A stretch of 64,000 nucleotides of DNA from Xanthomonas hortorum pv. cynarae (GTDB lineage: Bacteria; Pseudomonadota; Gammaproteobacteria; Xanthomonadales; Xanthomonadaceae), in contig NZ_MDFM01000011.1 of assembly GCF_002939985.1 (NCBI RefSeq), positions 93,904-157,903 on the forward strand, written 5' to 3'. A program made the translations under genes and the position numbers. A model generated the notes under the pieces. It was not told the origin of the DNA, ran no database searches, and saw only the letters and a list, made by a program, of their open reading frames with translations. The number at the start of each line of letters is the position of its first letter. Position 1 is the first letter of the stretch. This document shows positions 8,378 through 18,120 of the stretch, in pieces.

Positions 8378-9688
8378 ATGACCCAAGCCTCCCGGCCCCT
8401 GCCGCCCCCCGACGGCATGCGCCCGACCTACCGCAAGATCCTGTGGCGGCTGATCCCGTTCCTGTTCGTCTGCTACCTGTTCAATTACCTGGACCGGGTC
8501 AATGTGGGCTTCGCCAAGCTGCAGATGCTCGGCGATCTGGGCATGAGCGAGACCGTGTACGGGCTGGGCGCAGGCATCTTCTTCATCGGCTATCTGGCTT
8601 GCGGGGTACCGAGCAATCTGATCCTGCAGCGCATCGGCGCGCGCCGATGGGTGGCGATCATGATGGTCAGCTGGGGCCTGCTCTCCACCTGCCTGATGTT
8701 CGTGCGCACCCCGGCCGGCTTCTACACCCTGCGCTTGCTCACCGGCGCTGCCGAGGCCGGCTTCTTCCCGGGCATCGTGCTGCATCTGACGCGCTGGTTT
8801 CCGCGCGCCCAGCACGGCCGGGTCATGACCGTCTTCATGTCGGCCATCCCGATCTCCGGGGTGCTGGGCGGGCCGTTGTCGGGCTGGATCCTCAGCCACT
8901 TTTCGGCTGGGCAGGGCGGTTTGGCCGGTTGGCAATGGATGTTCCTGCTGCAAGGCCTGCCCACGGTGCTGCTGGGCATCGGGGTGTGGTTCCTGCTCAG
9001 CGATGGCGTGCAGCAGGCGACCTGGCTGGACACGCAGGAAAAACAGGCACTGACCCGCGCGCTGGCAGACGACGAAGCACGCAAGCCGGCCGGTGCCTCC
9101 ACCTCGCTGGGCGCGGTGCTGCGCAACCCGGCGGTATGGATGCTGGGCACGGTGTACTTCTGCATCCAGAGCGGGGTGTATGCGATCAACTTCTGGCTGC
9201 CCTCGATCATCCAGGGCAGCGGCGTCACCGACCCGACCCGGATCGGCCTGATGAGCGCCATCCCGTATCTGGCCGCAGCGGTGTTCATGGTGTTGATGGG
9301 CCGCTCGGCCGACCGTCGTGGCGAGCGTCGCTGGCATCTGGTGATCCCGTTGCTGATGGGCGCAGCCGGGCTGTGCATCGCCGCCAGCGTCACCGACAAC
9401 CTGGCGCTGGCCCTGTTCGGCATGACCCTGGCCACAATGGGCGCGGTCAGCGGGCTGCCGCTGTTCTGGCCGCTGACCAATGGCTTTCTCACTGCCGCCG
9501 CCGCGGCCGGCGGGCTGGCGCTGATCAATTCCACCGGCCAGGTTGCCGGCTTCGTCAGCCCGTATCTGGTGGGCTGGATCAAGGACACCACCCACAGCAC
9601 CGAGCTGGCGCTGTACGTGCTGGCCGGCGCCATGCTGCTGGGCGCCGCGCTGGTGCTGCGGGTGCCGGCGCGCGCGGTGAACCAGTGA
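8378..9688 (+). CDS. MFS transporter, anion:cation symporter type (sugar acid/glycerate)
   Basis: This is a 436-residue major facilitator of the anion:cation symporter (phthalate/glucarate/galactonate) subgroup. About 12 membrane spans can be read. The first contains FLFVCYLFNYLDRVNVGFAK, the family's NYLDRxNxxFA signature. The MFS loop between TM2 and TM3 reads PSNLILQRIGARRW, and the TM4-5 region reads LLTGAAEAGFFPGI, also typical. Start ATG 8378 is chosen because the span-1 signature begins about 30 residues later; the open frame extends upstream without family features. Glycerate kinase follows 25 bp downstream and a CdaR-type activator lies beyond it, so the likely substrate is D-glycerate or a related sugar acid (inference). 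Confidence 0.9.
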   Translation: MTQASRPLPPPDGMRPTYRKILWRLIPFLFVCYLFNYLDRVNVGFAKLQMLGDLGMSETVYGLGAGIFFIGYLACGVPSNLILQRIGARRWVAIMMVSWGLLSTCLMFVRTPAGFYTLRLLTGAAEAGFFPGIVLHLTRWFPRAQHGRVMTVFMSAIPISGVLGGPLSGWILSHFSAGQGGLAGWQWMFLLQGLPTVLLGIGVWFLLSDGVQQATWLDTQEKQALTRALADDEARKPAGASTSLGAVLRNPAVWMLGTVYFCIQSGVYAINFWLPSIIQGSGVTDPTRIGLMSAIPYLAAAVFMVLMGRSADRRGERRWHLVIPLLMGAAGLCIAASVTDNLALALFGMTLATMGAVSGLPLFWPLTNGFLTAAAAAGGLALINSTGQVAGFVSPYLVGWIKDTTHSTELALYVLAGAMLLGAALVLRVPARAVNQ

Positions 9689-9713
9689 TGCGCCCATTCA
9701 AGCGAGTGTCCCC

Positions 9714-10883
9714 ATGAAGATCGTCATCGCCCCCGATTCCTACAAGGAAAGCCTGTCCGCGCTGGAGGTGGCCACCCAGATCGAGGCCGGCTTCCGCGAG
9801 GTGTTCCCTAACTGGCACTACACCAAGGTGCCAGTCGCCGATGGCGGCGAAGGCACGGTCGACGCCCTGGTTTCCGCCACCGGCGGGCGGGTGATCGCTT
9901 GCACGGTCAGCGGCCCGCTCGGCACCCCGGTGCCGGCATTCTTCGGCCTGACCGGCGACGGCCGCACCGCCGTGATCGAGATGGCCGCCGCCAGCGGCCT
10001 AGCGCTGCTGCCACCGGCCGAACGCGCGCCGCTGCGTACCAGCACCGCGGGGGTGGGCGAGTTGATCCTGGCCGCGCTGGATGCCGGCGCGCGGCGCTTC
10101 ATCATCGGCATCGGCGGCAGTGCCACCAACGACGGCGGCGCCGGCCTGGCGCAGGCCTTGGGCGTGCGGTTGCTGGATGCGCAAGGCGCGCCGATCGGCC
10201 CAGGCGGCGGCGCGCTGGCCGCCTTGGCGCGCATCGAGACCGAAGGCCTGGACGTGCGCCTGCAGGACTGCCAGTTCGAAGTGGCCTGCGATGTGGACAA
10301 CCCGCTGATCGGCCCCACCGGCGCTTCGGCAGTCTTCGGCCCGCAGAAAGGCGCCACGCCCAGCATGGTGCGTCAGCTCGATAGCAACCTGCAGCATTAC
10401 GCCAACCTCCTGCAACGCGACCTCGGCGTGCAGTTGCACGACCTGCCCGGCGGCGGTGCGGCCGGCGGCCTGGGCGCGGCGTTGGTGGCGTATCTGGGCG
10501 CGCAGCTGCGGCCCGGCGTGGAGATCGTCGCGCAGGCGCTTGGGCTGGATGCGCTGGTCGCCGATGCCGATCTGGTCATCACCGGCGAAGGCCGTCTGGA
10601 CAGCCAGAGCCTGCACGGCAAGACCCCGGTGGGGGTGGCGCGGGTGGCGCAGCGGCACGGCAAACCGGTGATCGCCATCGTCGGCTGCCTGGGCAACGGC
10701 GCCGCGCTGCTGCATGGCCATGGCATCGATGCGATGTTCGCAGTGGTGCATCGCGCCTGCACGGTGGAGCAGGCGCTGGCCGAAGCCGCCAGCAACGTGC
10801 GCATCGCCGCCCGCAATGTGGCGGCGACGTTGCAGGTGGGCAGCGCGTTGGCGCAGGTGCCTGCAGTCGGAGAAGGCCGCTGA
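9714..10883 (+). CDS. garK: Glycerate kinase (GarK/GlxK type)
   Basis: This 389-residue kinase phosphorylates D-glycerate to 2-phosphoglycerate (GarK-type family), feeding lower glycolysis. Characteristic segments are the N-terminal MKIVIAPDSYKESLSALEVA, PVADGGEGTVDALV, the glycine-rich IGIGGSATNDGGAGLAQALG, the PGGGAAGGLGAAL loop and the C-terminal ITGEGRLDSQSLHGKTPVGV. Length and motif order match the family and no key segment is missing. The start follows the permease stop by 25 bp. The upstream MFS transporter and downstream CdaR regulator form a glycerate/sugar-acid utilisation module. Confidence 0.95.
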   Translation: MKIVIAPDSYKESLSALEVATQIEAGFREVFPNWHYTKVPVADGGEGTVDALVSATGGRVIACTVSGPLGTPVPAFFGLTGDGRTAVIEMAAASGLALLPPAERAPLRTSTAGVGELILAALDAGARRFIIGIGGSATNDGGAGLAQALGVRLLDAQGAPIGPGGGALAALARIETEGLDVRLQDCQFEVACDVDNPLIGPTGASAVFGPQKGATPSMVRQLDSNLQHYANLLQRDLGVQLHDLPGGGAAGGLGAALVAYLGAQLRPGVEIVAQALGLDALVADADLVITGEGRLDSQSLHGKTPVGVARVAQRHGKPVIAIVGCLGNGAALLHGHGIDAMFAVVHRACTVEQALAEAASNVRIAARNVAATLQVGSALAQVPAVGEGR

Positions 10884-11223
10884 CGGCAGCGCACGGATGC
10901 CTCACGCCGGCCCTCCTCGTGCCTGCCCCACTGCAGCCCATCGGCGCGCGCGACATGCCTGGCGCCTGCAGGGTGACGGCGCGACGCGTTGCCGGCGTGA
11001 CTGCCACCGCTTCCGGGAAGTCGGCTGCTCACTCACGACGGGTGCGCAGCGCGCCGCATCTTCGCCTGACGCATCCGAATCGAACCCCGTGCGGCACAGG
11101 CTGTCAGCAACGGCGGTAGAAGCACCGCCGCCGCACCATGCACAGTCACACCCATGTCGAACATGCACGCGCCGACCATGGCACCGTGATCTCCCTCGTT
11201 CGCGTCAACAGACCCCCAAGCCC
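10884..11223. other. Intergenic region, glycerate kinase to CdaR regulator
   Basis: No gene was recognised. The reading frame of the regulator is open back through this stretch, but the translation has no family features and low-complexity Ala/Arg/Pro content. It probably holds the regulator's promoter. Confidence 0.4.
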
Positions 11224-12414
11224 ATGCTCACGCTCGACCGCACCCTGGCGCAGTCCATCGTCGACCGCGCGATGACCATCATCGACGGCAACGTCAATGT
11301 GATGGACCACACCGGCGTCATCATCGCCAGCGGCGAGCCGGCGCGCATCGGCCAGTTACACGAGGGCGCGCTGCTGGTGCTGTCCCGACAGGGCCGGGTG
11401 GAGATCGATGCGGCGCTGGCGCAGCAACTGGATGCAGTGCGGCCGGGCGTGAATCCGCCGCTGATCGTGGATGGCCGCATCGTCGGCTGCGTCGGGCTCA
11501 CCGGCGACCCGCAGCGGATCGGGCAACAGGCCGAACTGGTGCGCATGGCCGCCGAAGCCATGCTGGAACAGGCCGGCCTGCTGCGCCTGCTGGCCCGCGA
11601 CGCGCGCCTGCGCGAAGAAGTCACGCTTGGCCTGATCCGCGCCGACGGCCCGACCCCGGCACTGGCCGGCTGGGCCGAGCGGCTCGGCATCGCGCTCGAC
11701 CTGCCACGCGTGGCCGCCGTGATCGAAGTGGAAAGCGACACCCTGGATCTGGATGCCATGCTGGTGGAGCTGCAGCGCCTGCACACGCTGCTGTCCACGC
11801 CCGAACGCGGCAACCTGATCGCCGCCACCGCGCTCAACGAACTGGTGGTGCTCAAGCCGGCGCTGGACCGCCGCGGACACTGGGACGTGGGCGAACAACG
11901 CCGCCGCGCGCACACCTTGCTCGAGCGCATGCGCGCCAGCAGCCCGCTGCGGATCCGTCTCGCCCTGGGCCAGTATTTTCCGCAGCCCAACGGGCTGGCG
12001 TTGTCGCACCAGGTCGCGCGCACCACCATGCGCATCGGCAAGGCGCGCGCGCCGCAGGCCGATGCGTTTTTCTACGACGACTATCGCTTGCCGGTGCTGG
12101 TGGACGACCTGCGCCAGGCCTGGCAGGCCGATGAACTGCGCAAGCCGCTGCAGGCCCTGCTGGCACAGGAACGTCGCAGCCAGTTGTTGAATACCTTGTC
12201 GGCCTGGTTCGGCGCCGGCATGCGCATGGCGCCCACCGCCAAGGTGCTGGGCATCCATCGCAACACGCTGGATTACCGCATGCAGCGCATCCAGCAACTG
12301 TGCGCGGTGGACCTGAGCACTACCGACGATTGCATGCGCCTGTATCTGGCCTTGCAGATGCGCGACGACCGCGCCGCCACCGAGGCGAAGACGGACGCCA
12401 GCGTCACCGACTGA
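11224..12414 (+). CDS. cdaR: CdaR-family sugar-diacid/glycerate transcriptional activator
   Basis: This is a 396-residue one-component activator. The N-terminal 130 residues form a putative sugar-diacid recognition domain (LAQSIVDRAMTIIDGNVNVM, then VNPPLIVDGRIVGCVGLTGD). The C-terminus is a PucR-type helix-turn-helix (KVLGIHRNTLDYRMQRIQQL), with the GGDEF-like linker of CdaR proteins between. ATG 11224 precedes the recognition domain directly. Family members bind glycerate, glucarate or galactarate and activate uptake and catabolic genes; here the permease and glycerate kinase upstream are the obvious targets. The gene is separated from them by 340 bp, so it likely has its own promoter. Confidence 0.9.
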   Translation: MLTLDRTLAQSIVDRAMTIIDGNVNVMDHTGVIIASGEPARIGQLHEGALLVLSRQGRVEIDAALAQQLDAVRPGVNPPLIVDGRIVGCVGLTGDPQRIGQQAELVRMAAEAMLEQAGLLRLLARDARLREEVTLGLIRADGPTPALAGWAERLGIALDLPRVAAVIEVESDTLDLDAMLVELQRLHTLLSTPERGNLIAATALNELVVLKPALDRRGHWDVGEQRRRAHTLLERMRASSPLRIRLALGQYFPQPNGLALSHQVARTTMRIGKARAPQADAFFYDDYRLPVLVDDLRQAWQADELRKPLQALLAQERRSQLLNTLSAWFGAGMRMAPTAKVLGIHRNTLDYRMQRIQQLCAVDLSTTDDCMRLYLALQMRDDRAATEAKTDASVTD

Positions 12415-12553
12415 GGTGGCGCAACGGCCGCAGCGTCGGCGCACGCGCGCGTACCTGTGCGATAGCGCACGGAACCTCGCATCGCCAGTCCCTGCCAGGT
12501 ATGCCCACTCCGCTAGACTGAACGCATTGCCCGGGGCACGAGCGAGCTTTCCG

Positions 12554-14302
12554 TTGAATCAGTGCGACACCGCCGTGTCATCCACCGCCAGCGAGGCCGA
12601 GCGCCTTGCGCGTCTGGCGTTGTTGCAGGTGGTCGACACCGACGCCGAACCGTTCTTCGATGCGCTGGCCGCCGCCGCGCAGGCGATCGCCGGCACCCCG
12701 ATCGCGCTGGTGTCGCTGGTGGACGAGCGCCGGCAATGGTGGAAGGCCAATATCGGCCTGCCCGGCGTCTCCGAAACCCCACGCGAACTGGCGTTCTGCG
12801 CCTACACCATCCAGGGCGATGCGGTGATGGAAGTGCGCGATGCGCCGGCCGACCCGCGCTTCTGCGACAACGCCCTGGTCACCGAATCGCCCGCCATCCG
12901 CTACTACGCCGGCGCGCCGATCGTGCTGCCCGACGGCTTGCGCATGGGCACCGTGTGCGTGATCGACCAGCGCCCGCGCGCGCTGGAGCCGGCGCAGCTG
13001 CAGGCCTTGCAGCAGTTGGCCAGGGTCGCCGCCGAAGGCCTGGAGCAGCGCCGCGTGATGCTGGAACGCCAGGCCGCCAACGAACAACTGCAACAGCGTG
13101 TGCGCGAGAGCGAGGCGTTTCTGGAACGTACCGGCCGGGTCGCCGGGGTGGGTGGCTGGGAAGTGGATGTGGCCAGCGGCACCCTGACCTGGTCGGATCA
13201 GACCTGCCGCCTGCACGATCTGCCTCCGGGCTACAAACCGACCTTGAACGAGGGGATCGGCTTCTACCCGCTGGAGGCACGCGCGGTGATCACCGAGGCG
13301 GTCGACGCCTGCGTGCGCGACGGCACGCCCTGGGATCTGGAGCTGCCGCTGATCAGCGCCACCGGCCGGCGCCTGTGGGTGCACAGCACCGGGTCGGTGG
13401 AGCATGTGGACGGACGCACCCGCCTGATCGGCGCAGTGCAGGACGTGACCGACCGCCATCGCGCAGTGGATGCGCTGGCCGCCAGCGAACGCAAGTTCCG
13501 CAACATGTTCCAGTACAGCCTGGGCCTGATCTGCACCCACGACATGGACGGCCGCCTGATCAGCATCAACCCGGCCGCGGCACGCTCGCTCGGTCGCCAG
13601 GTGGAGGGCATGGAAGGCCGCGCGTTGCAGGAGTTCGTGCGCCCCGAGCGGCATGCCGCCTTGCAGGGCTATCTGTCGCGCATGGTGCTCGACGGCCAGG
13701 ATGCCGGGGTGATCGAGCTGGTCGCCAGCGACGGCAGCCTGCGCCACTGGCAGTACCGCAACGTGCTGGATATCGACTCCGAGGCCACCATCGTGCTGGC
13801 GCATGCCCAGGACATCACCAACCAGTACCAGCAGGAAAAACAGCTGCTGGAATGGTCGTTCACCGACCCGCTCACCAACTGCTACAACCGCCGCTTCCTG
13901 GACGAACTGGACAAGCGCGACCCCAGCGTGCGCTGGGGCTGCATCGTGGTGGATCTGGACAAGTTCAAACTGGTCAACGACACCCATGGCCACCAGCGCG
14001 GCGACGAGGTGCTGGTGCAGATGGCGTGGTTCCTCAACCAGCCGCTACGCACCCAGGACCGTCTGGTCCGGCTGGGCGGCGATGAATTCCTGGTGCTGCT
14101 GCACCAGCCCACCCAGCTACAACTGGACGCCCTGGCGCGCGACTATGTGGCCGCCAGCGCCGACGCACCGATCCAGTTCACCCTGGGCACCGCCTTGCGG
14201 CATGACGGCGAAGCGCTGGCGGCGGTGGTCGATCGCGCCGACCGCTCGCTGTATGCGTTGCGCCGGTCACGCCGTGGCAGCGGCCTGAGCGACCAGCGCT
14301 AG
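12554..14302 (+). CDS. Diguanylate cyclase with GAF, two PAS and GGDEF domains
   Basis: This is a predicted cytoplasmic c-di-GMP synthase of about 582 residues. Domains in order: a GAF (residues about 20-160; ALVSLVDERRQWWKANIGLP, then RYYAGAPIVLPDGLRMGTVCV), PAS 1 (GWEVDVASGTLTWSDQTCRL), PAS 2 (MFQYSLGLICTHDMDGRLIS) and a C-terminal GGDEF (DPLTNCYNRRFLDEL, then VVDLDKFKLVNDTHGHQRGD). The active site GGDEF is intact, and an RxxD inhibitory site (RTQD) sits five residues before it, so product inhibition is likely. No membrane span or EAL domain is seen. The start is uncertain: TTG 12554 or GTG 12575 both precede the GAF; neither has a strong ribosome site. Confidence 0.88.
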   Translation: MNQCDTAVSSTASEAERLARLALLQVVDTDAEPFFDALAAAAQAIAGTPIALVSLVDERRQWWKANIGLPGVSETPRELAFCAYTIQGDAVMEVRDAPADPRFCDNALVTESPAIRYYAGAPIVLPDGLRMGTVCVIDQRPRALEPAQLQALQQLARVAAEGLEQRRVMLERQAANEQLQQRVRESEAFLERTGRVAGVGGWEVDVASGTLTWSDQTCRLHDLPPGYKPTLNEGIGFYPLEARAVITEAVDACVRDGTPWDLELPLISATGRRLWVHSTGSVEHVDGRTRLIGAVQDVTDRHRAVDALAASERKFRNMFQYSLGLICTHDMDGRLISINPAAARSLGRQVEGMEGRALQEFVRPERHAALQGYLSRMVLDGQDAGVIELVASDGSLRHWQYRNVLDIDSEATIVLAHAQDITNQYQQEKQLLEWSFTDPLTNCYNRRFLDELDKRDPSVRWGCIVVDLDKFKLVNDTHGHQRGDEVLVQMAWFLNQPLRTQDRLVRLGGDEFLVLLHQPTQLQLDALARDYVAASADAPIQFTLGTALRHDGEALAAVVDRADRSLYALRRSRRGSGLSDQR

Positions 14303-14439
14303 GATCGATAAGCGGCCGCACTGGCCCGCGCGGCCAAGCTGACTGATCCGCCACCAGATCAAGGCCTGGAGCGCTGAAACGCGTGCCGATGAATACGCGA
14401 TCGCCTATCATGTAACCGTTTTCAACTACATGGTTTGGA

Positions 14440-14832
14440 ATGGACACCTTCGATCGCACCCAGCTCAGTCCCAAGTGGCAGTTCCGTTTCGATTTCTTCG
14501 ACCGTCACGGCGGCCCCAAGGAGCCGGCCTACAAGGAGGCGCTGAAGACCCTGCCGTTTGGCGAAAAGGTCAAGGTCGGCATGAACTTCTATGCCTTCTT
14601 CTTCGGCGTCATCTATTTCTTCATCATCGGCCTGTGGCGCAAGGCGTTGAGTCTGATCGGCATCAGCCTCGTGCTGAGCATCGTGGCCTCGTTCCTGCCG
14701 GCCGCGTTTCAGAATGTGCTGTGGCTGCCGCTGTCGTTGTTGACCGGCATGATCGCCAACTATGCCTACTACCTGGACAAGGCCAAGGGCAGCACCAGCT
14801 GGAACCCGTTCGAAGGTATGCGCTGGATCTGA
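14440..14832 (+). CDS. DUF2628 membrane protein
   Basis: This 130-residue protein of the DUF2628 family has a hydrophilic N-terminal third (SPKWQFRFDFFDRHG) followed by two or three membrane spans (YAFFFGVIYFFIIGLW; ALSLIGISLVLSIVASFL; a third around LPLSLLTGMIANYAYYL). Such proteins are widespread in proteobacteria and their function is not established. ATG 14440 is supported by the family-typical N-terminus. A strong rho-independent terminator follows 54 bp after the stop, so it is probably a single-gene unit. Confidence 0.85.
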   Translation: MDTFDRTQLSPKWQFRFDFFDRHGGPKEPAYKEALKTLPFGEKVKVGMNFYAFFFGVIYFFIIGLWRKALSLIGISLVLSIVASFLPAAFQNVLWLPLSLLTGMIANYAYYLDKAKGSTSWNPFEGMRWI

Positions 14833-14886
14833 GCAACTGCGTCACCGGCGCGTCGGCCCCTCCCGCCGCCACGCCAGCGTCGCCCG

Positions 14887-14911
14887 GCCCGGTCACTGAC
14901 CGGGCTTTTTT
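14887..14911 (+). terminator. Rho-independent terminator after DUF2628 gene
   Basis: An 8-bp perfect GC stem (GCCCGGTC / GACCGGGC) with loop ACT is followed directly by six T residues. Confidence 0.9.
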
Positions 14912-15522
14912 ATGGGCAAGCTGGAGCGCACGCGGCTACGCCGTGCGCTCACCCAGAAACCGAGCCGCTCCCAGAGACATAGCTCTCCCAGCGACCAAGC
15001 CCCCAGGCACCAGGCACCAGGCACCAGGCCTCATCAGGAACCGAACCCTGCAGGAACCAAGCCCCTCTCCCCCCGGGAGAGGGGTTGGGGTGAGGGTCCG
15101 GCCCCCGACGCGCAACACGCCCAAAGGGCGCCTCAACCACACGTTCACAGCGCAGCCAAATCGACCCCCAAGCCGGGCTTACCCTTCAGCACCGCTGGCA
15201 CGCCTCAGAACGGCAGCCCCCGATTGCGCGCAACGGACCGCTTCAACACGTCTAAAACACCCGCAAAACTGCAAGAGCCCGCACACTTTGCTGCGCTGCG
15301 GTGTGCGGCAGATGGTTGAGAATGCTTAATCTTTGCCGACACATAGCTGTGACCGCATCGAATTTAGATCGATCCAAGTAAGCCAGTCGGGCGCGAGATC
15401 GCGATTACGCTGAGGGTCGTTGCTCGAACGCAGTCGTTGTGCCTCGATCACTGCGTGGTGCAGCGGTCGGCATGGATCCTCCACCTGCGGCTCCGGTCGC
15501 CCTCTCCCCCGAGGTGTCTTGC
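14912..15522. other. Gene-free interval carrying repeats
   Basis: This 610-bp stretch lies between the terminator and the GH92 gene. It holds a three-copy CAGGCAC tandem (about 15003-15027) and one CCCTCTCCC palindromic element (15061-15098). Short open frames on both strands look like noise. The last 200 bp presumably contain the mannosidase promoter. Confidence 0.5.
15061..15098. repeat. Palindromic repeat, family A (CCCTCTCCC...GGGTGAGGGT)
   Basis: The element has an inverted CCCTCTCC/GGGAGAGG core followed by GGGGTGAGGGT. The same unit recurs at 18037, 18121, 18314, 19924, 24062, 39545 and 40102 in this window. Confidence 0.85.
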
Positions 15523-18009
15523 ATGCTCTCCGCAGTCCCGTCCAATCGTTCCGTCTCGCAGGGTGCTCCGGCGCCATTCTGGCGCCGCGCCGCCGCCGGC
15601 CTATGTCTGCTCGGCATGGTGGTGTCCACACCGCTGGCTGCGCAGGACCCGGCGCAGGTCAACACCTTCATCGGCAGCAAGGACGACGGCAACACTTTCC
15701 CGGGCGCCTCGGCCCCGTTCGGCCTGGTCCAGGTCAGCCCGATCGGCGCGCACTACGCCGGCTGGCGCTACGACGACCCCAGCATCCGCGGCTTCGGCCA
15801 TTCGTTCCTGTCCGGGGCCGGTTGCTGGGAGCAGGGCGGGCAGGTCTCGGTGCTGCCGGTCACCGGCCGCATCGGCCCGGGTGGCGACTTCGATACCGGC
15901 GACGCCAAGGCCTTCGACCAGACGCGCTACGCCGCCCGCTACACGCATGATGGCGAGATCGGCCAGGCCGGCTACTACAAGGTGCGCCTGACCGACTACG
16001 GCGGCATCGACGCCGAAGCCACTGCGCTCACCCGCGCTGCCGCCGAGCGCTATACCTTCGCCCCCGGCGCCGACACCGGCCATGTGCTGGTCAACCTGGG
16101 CCAGGCCAACGATCGCCACGTGGTGATCGGCAGCCAGGTGCAAGTGGTCGGCGACCGCGTGGTCGAAGGCAAACTGACCACGCAAAGCTTCTGCGGCGGC
16201 CACGAATACACCACCTGGTTCCGGCTGGAATTCGACCGCCCGTTTACCGCCCACGGGGTCTGGGGCGAAGACGGCGGCGTGCCCGATGCGCGCCACAGCA
16301 TGGGCGGCGAACTCAAGCCCAACGGCGCCTGGCTCAGCTTCCCGCTGGGCAAGGGCAAGGACGCACGTGCGGTGACCGTGGTCAGCGCCATCTCGCACGT
16401 GGACGCCGAAGGTGCACGCAACAACCTGCGCGCCGACGGCAGGCAGGGCGGCAAGCTGCTGGGCCTGGAGCAGATGCGCCAACGCGCGCAACAGGCCTGG
16501 CGCAAGGAACTGGCCAGCCTGCAGCTGGACGGCGCCAGCGCCGACGACCGCACCGTGGCCTACACCGCGCTGTATCACGCCCTGCTGCAGCCGCTGACCG
16601 GTAGCGACGCCGATGGCCGTTATCGTGGTTATGACGATGCCATCCACCGCGCCGACGGCTGGACCTACTACGAATATTTCTCGCTGTGGGACACCTACCG
16701 CTCGCAGAACCAGCTGCTGGCCCTGCTGCAACCGGCGCGCGCACGCGATATCGGCCGCTCGCTGCTGGCCATCCACCAGCAAGGCGGCTGGTTACCGCGC
16801 TGGGGCTACGCCAATTACGACACCAACATCATGACCGGCGACCCGGTCACCCCGTTCCTGGTCGACCTGTGGCGCTTCGGCGCGCTGCAGGGCAACGAGG
16901 CCGAGGCCTACGCAGCGCTGCGCCAGAACGCCTTCGAACAACCGCCGACCAACTCGCGCCACTCCGGCCGCTCCGGCAATGCCAGTTACCTGGCCAACGG
17001 CTTCGTGCAGTACGACCGCGCCTTCCCGTCCAAGGGCATGGACGTGGACCCGCACCACGGCGGCTCGGCCACGCTGGAATACGCACTGGCCGACTGCGCG
17101 CTGGCGCAGATGGCACAAGCGCTCGGCCACGGCGACGACAGCGCGCAACTACGCCAACGCGGTGGCAACTGGCACCGCGTCTGGGACGCCGGCGTGCGCG
17201 ATGCCGACACCGGCTTCAGCGGGTTTCCGCGCCCACGTCTGGAAGACGGCAGCTGGTACGCGCCCTCGGACGATCACTACAGCCCGCGCTCGCAGCACGG
17301 CTTCCACGAAGGCACCGCCTGGCAATACCAGTGGCTGTTGCAGCAGGACATCCCCGGCATGCTGCAGGCCATGCACGGCAGCGAACAGGCCGGCAAGCGG
17401 CTGGACGCCTTCTTCGCCTACGACGACTTGCTCAAAGACCCGCTCACTGCTGCGCGCGCGCACTGGGTGGTCGGCCCTTACAGCTACTACAACCAGTACC
17501 GCTACAACCCCAACAACGAACCCGACCTGCACGCCCCGTGGATGTACACGTTGATCGGCCAACCATGGAAGACCGCCACCGTGGTGCGTGCCGCGCAGCA
17601 GTTGTTCACCAACGCCCCCAACGCCCCCAACGGCGTCACCGGCAACGACGATCTGGGCACCATGTCGGCCTGGTATCTGTTCAGCGCCCTGGGCCTGTAT
17701 CCGGCGGTGCCGGGCAGCGGGCAGTTTCTGCTGCATGCCCCGCGTTTCAGGCGCGCGACGCTGGACCTGGGTAACGGCAAGCGCCTGCGCATCGACGCCC
17801 CCGGTGCGGATGGCCGCGCGCTGCAATATGTGGAGGGCGTGCGTTTCAACGGCACACCGCAGCGCCAGGTGTTCCTGGACTGGGCCCAACTGCAGCAGGG
17901 CGGCACGCTGTCGTTCGCGCTCACCAAGCAAGCGCCGACCCAAGGCTGGGGCACGCAAGCGGATGCATTACCAATCTCGTTCTGTGCCACGCCTGCAGCC
18001 GCGCAGTAA
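15523..18009 (+). CDS. Secreted GH92 family alpha-1,2-mannosidase-like glycosidase
   Basis: This is an 828-residue protein of glycoside hydrolase family 92, exo-acting calcium-dependent alpha-mannosidases. The signal region is RAAAGLCLLGMVVSTPLAAQ. The N-terminal beta-sandwich starts with the family hallmark VNTFIGSKDDGNTFPGASAP and FGLVQVSPIG. The catalytic half has WTYYEYFSLWDTYRSQ, EGTAWQYQW and the late GNDDLGTMSAWYLFSALGLY motif, all standard for GH92. ATG 15523 has GAGGTG 7-12 bases upstream. Secretion and family suggest trimming of mannose from host or microbial glycans in the periplasm. It stands alone, without neighbouring glycan-uptake genes on the same strand. Confidence 0.93.
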   Translation: MLSAVPSNRSVSQGAPAPFWRRAAAGLCLLGMVVSTPLAAQDPAQVNTFIGSKDDGNTFPGASAPFGLVQVSPIGAHYAGWRYDDPSIRGFGHSFLSGAGCWEQGGQVSVLPVTGRIGPGGDFDTGDAKAFDQTRYAARYTHDGEIGQAGYYKVRLTDYGGIDAEATALTRAAAERYTFAPGADTGHVLVNLGQANDRHVVIGSQVQVVGDRVVEGKLTTQSFCGGHEYTTWFRLEFDRPFTAHGVWGEDGGVPDARHSMGGELKPNGAWLSFPLGKGKDARAVTVVSAISHVDAEGARNNLRADGRQGGKLLGLEQMRQRAQQAWRKELASLQLDGASADDRTVAYTALYHALLQPLTGSDADGRYRGYDDAIHRADGWTYYEYFSLWDTYRSQNQLLALLQPARARDIGRSLLAIHQQGGWLPRWGYANYDTNIMTGDPVTPFLVDLWRFGALQGNEAEAYAALRQNAFEQPPTNSRHSGRSGNASYLANGFVQYDRAFPSKGMDVDPHHGGSATLEYALADCALAQMAQALGHGDDSAQLRQRGGNWHRVWDAGVRDADTGFSGFPRPRLEDGSWYAPSDDHYSPRSQHGFHEGTAWQYQWLLQQDIPGMLQAMHGSEQAGKRLDAFFAYDDLLKDPLTAARAHWVVGPYSYYNQYRYNPNNEPDLHAPWMYTLIGQPWKTATVVRAAQQLFTNAPNAPNGVTGNDDLGTMSAWYLFSALGLYPAVPGSGQFLLHAPRFRRATLDLGNGKRLRIDAPGADGRALQYVEGVRFNGTPQRQVFLDWAQLQQGGTLSFALTKQAPTQGWGTQADALPISFCATPAAAQ

Positions 18010-18036
18010 CCGCAAGCATCAGGCCGACGGATGAAA

Positions 18037-18077
18037 GCCCCTCTCCCCCCGGGAGAGGGGTTGGGGTGAGGGTACGG
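18037..18077. repeat. Palindromic repeat, family A
   Basis: A copy of the CCCTCTCCCCCCGGGAGAGG unit plus TTGGGGTGAGGGTACGG begins 28 bp after the GH92 stop. Confidence 0.85.
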
Positions 18078-18120
18078 GGCAAAGCCACTTACCAAATTGA
18101 ATGACATGAGGCTTCGCCCG

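Noticed and set aside
11356..12444. Minus-strand open frame (362 codons) opposite the CdaR regulator
   Set aside because: Gln/Ala/His-rich shadow; the CdaR frame contains the sensor and PucR-type helix-turn-helix domains.
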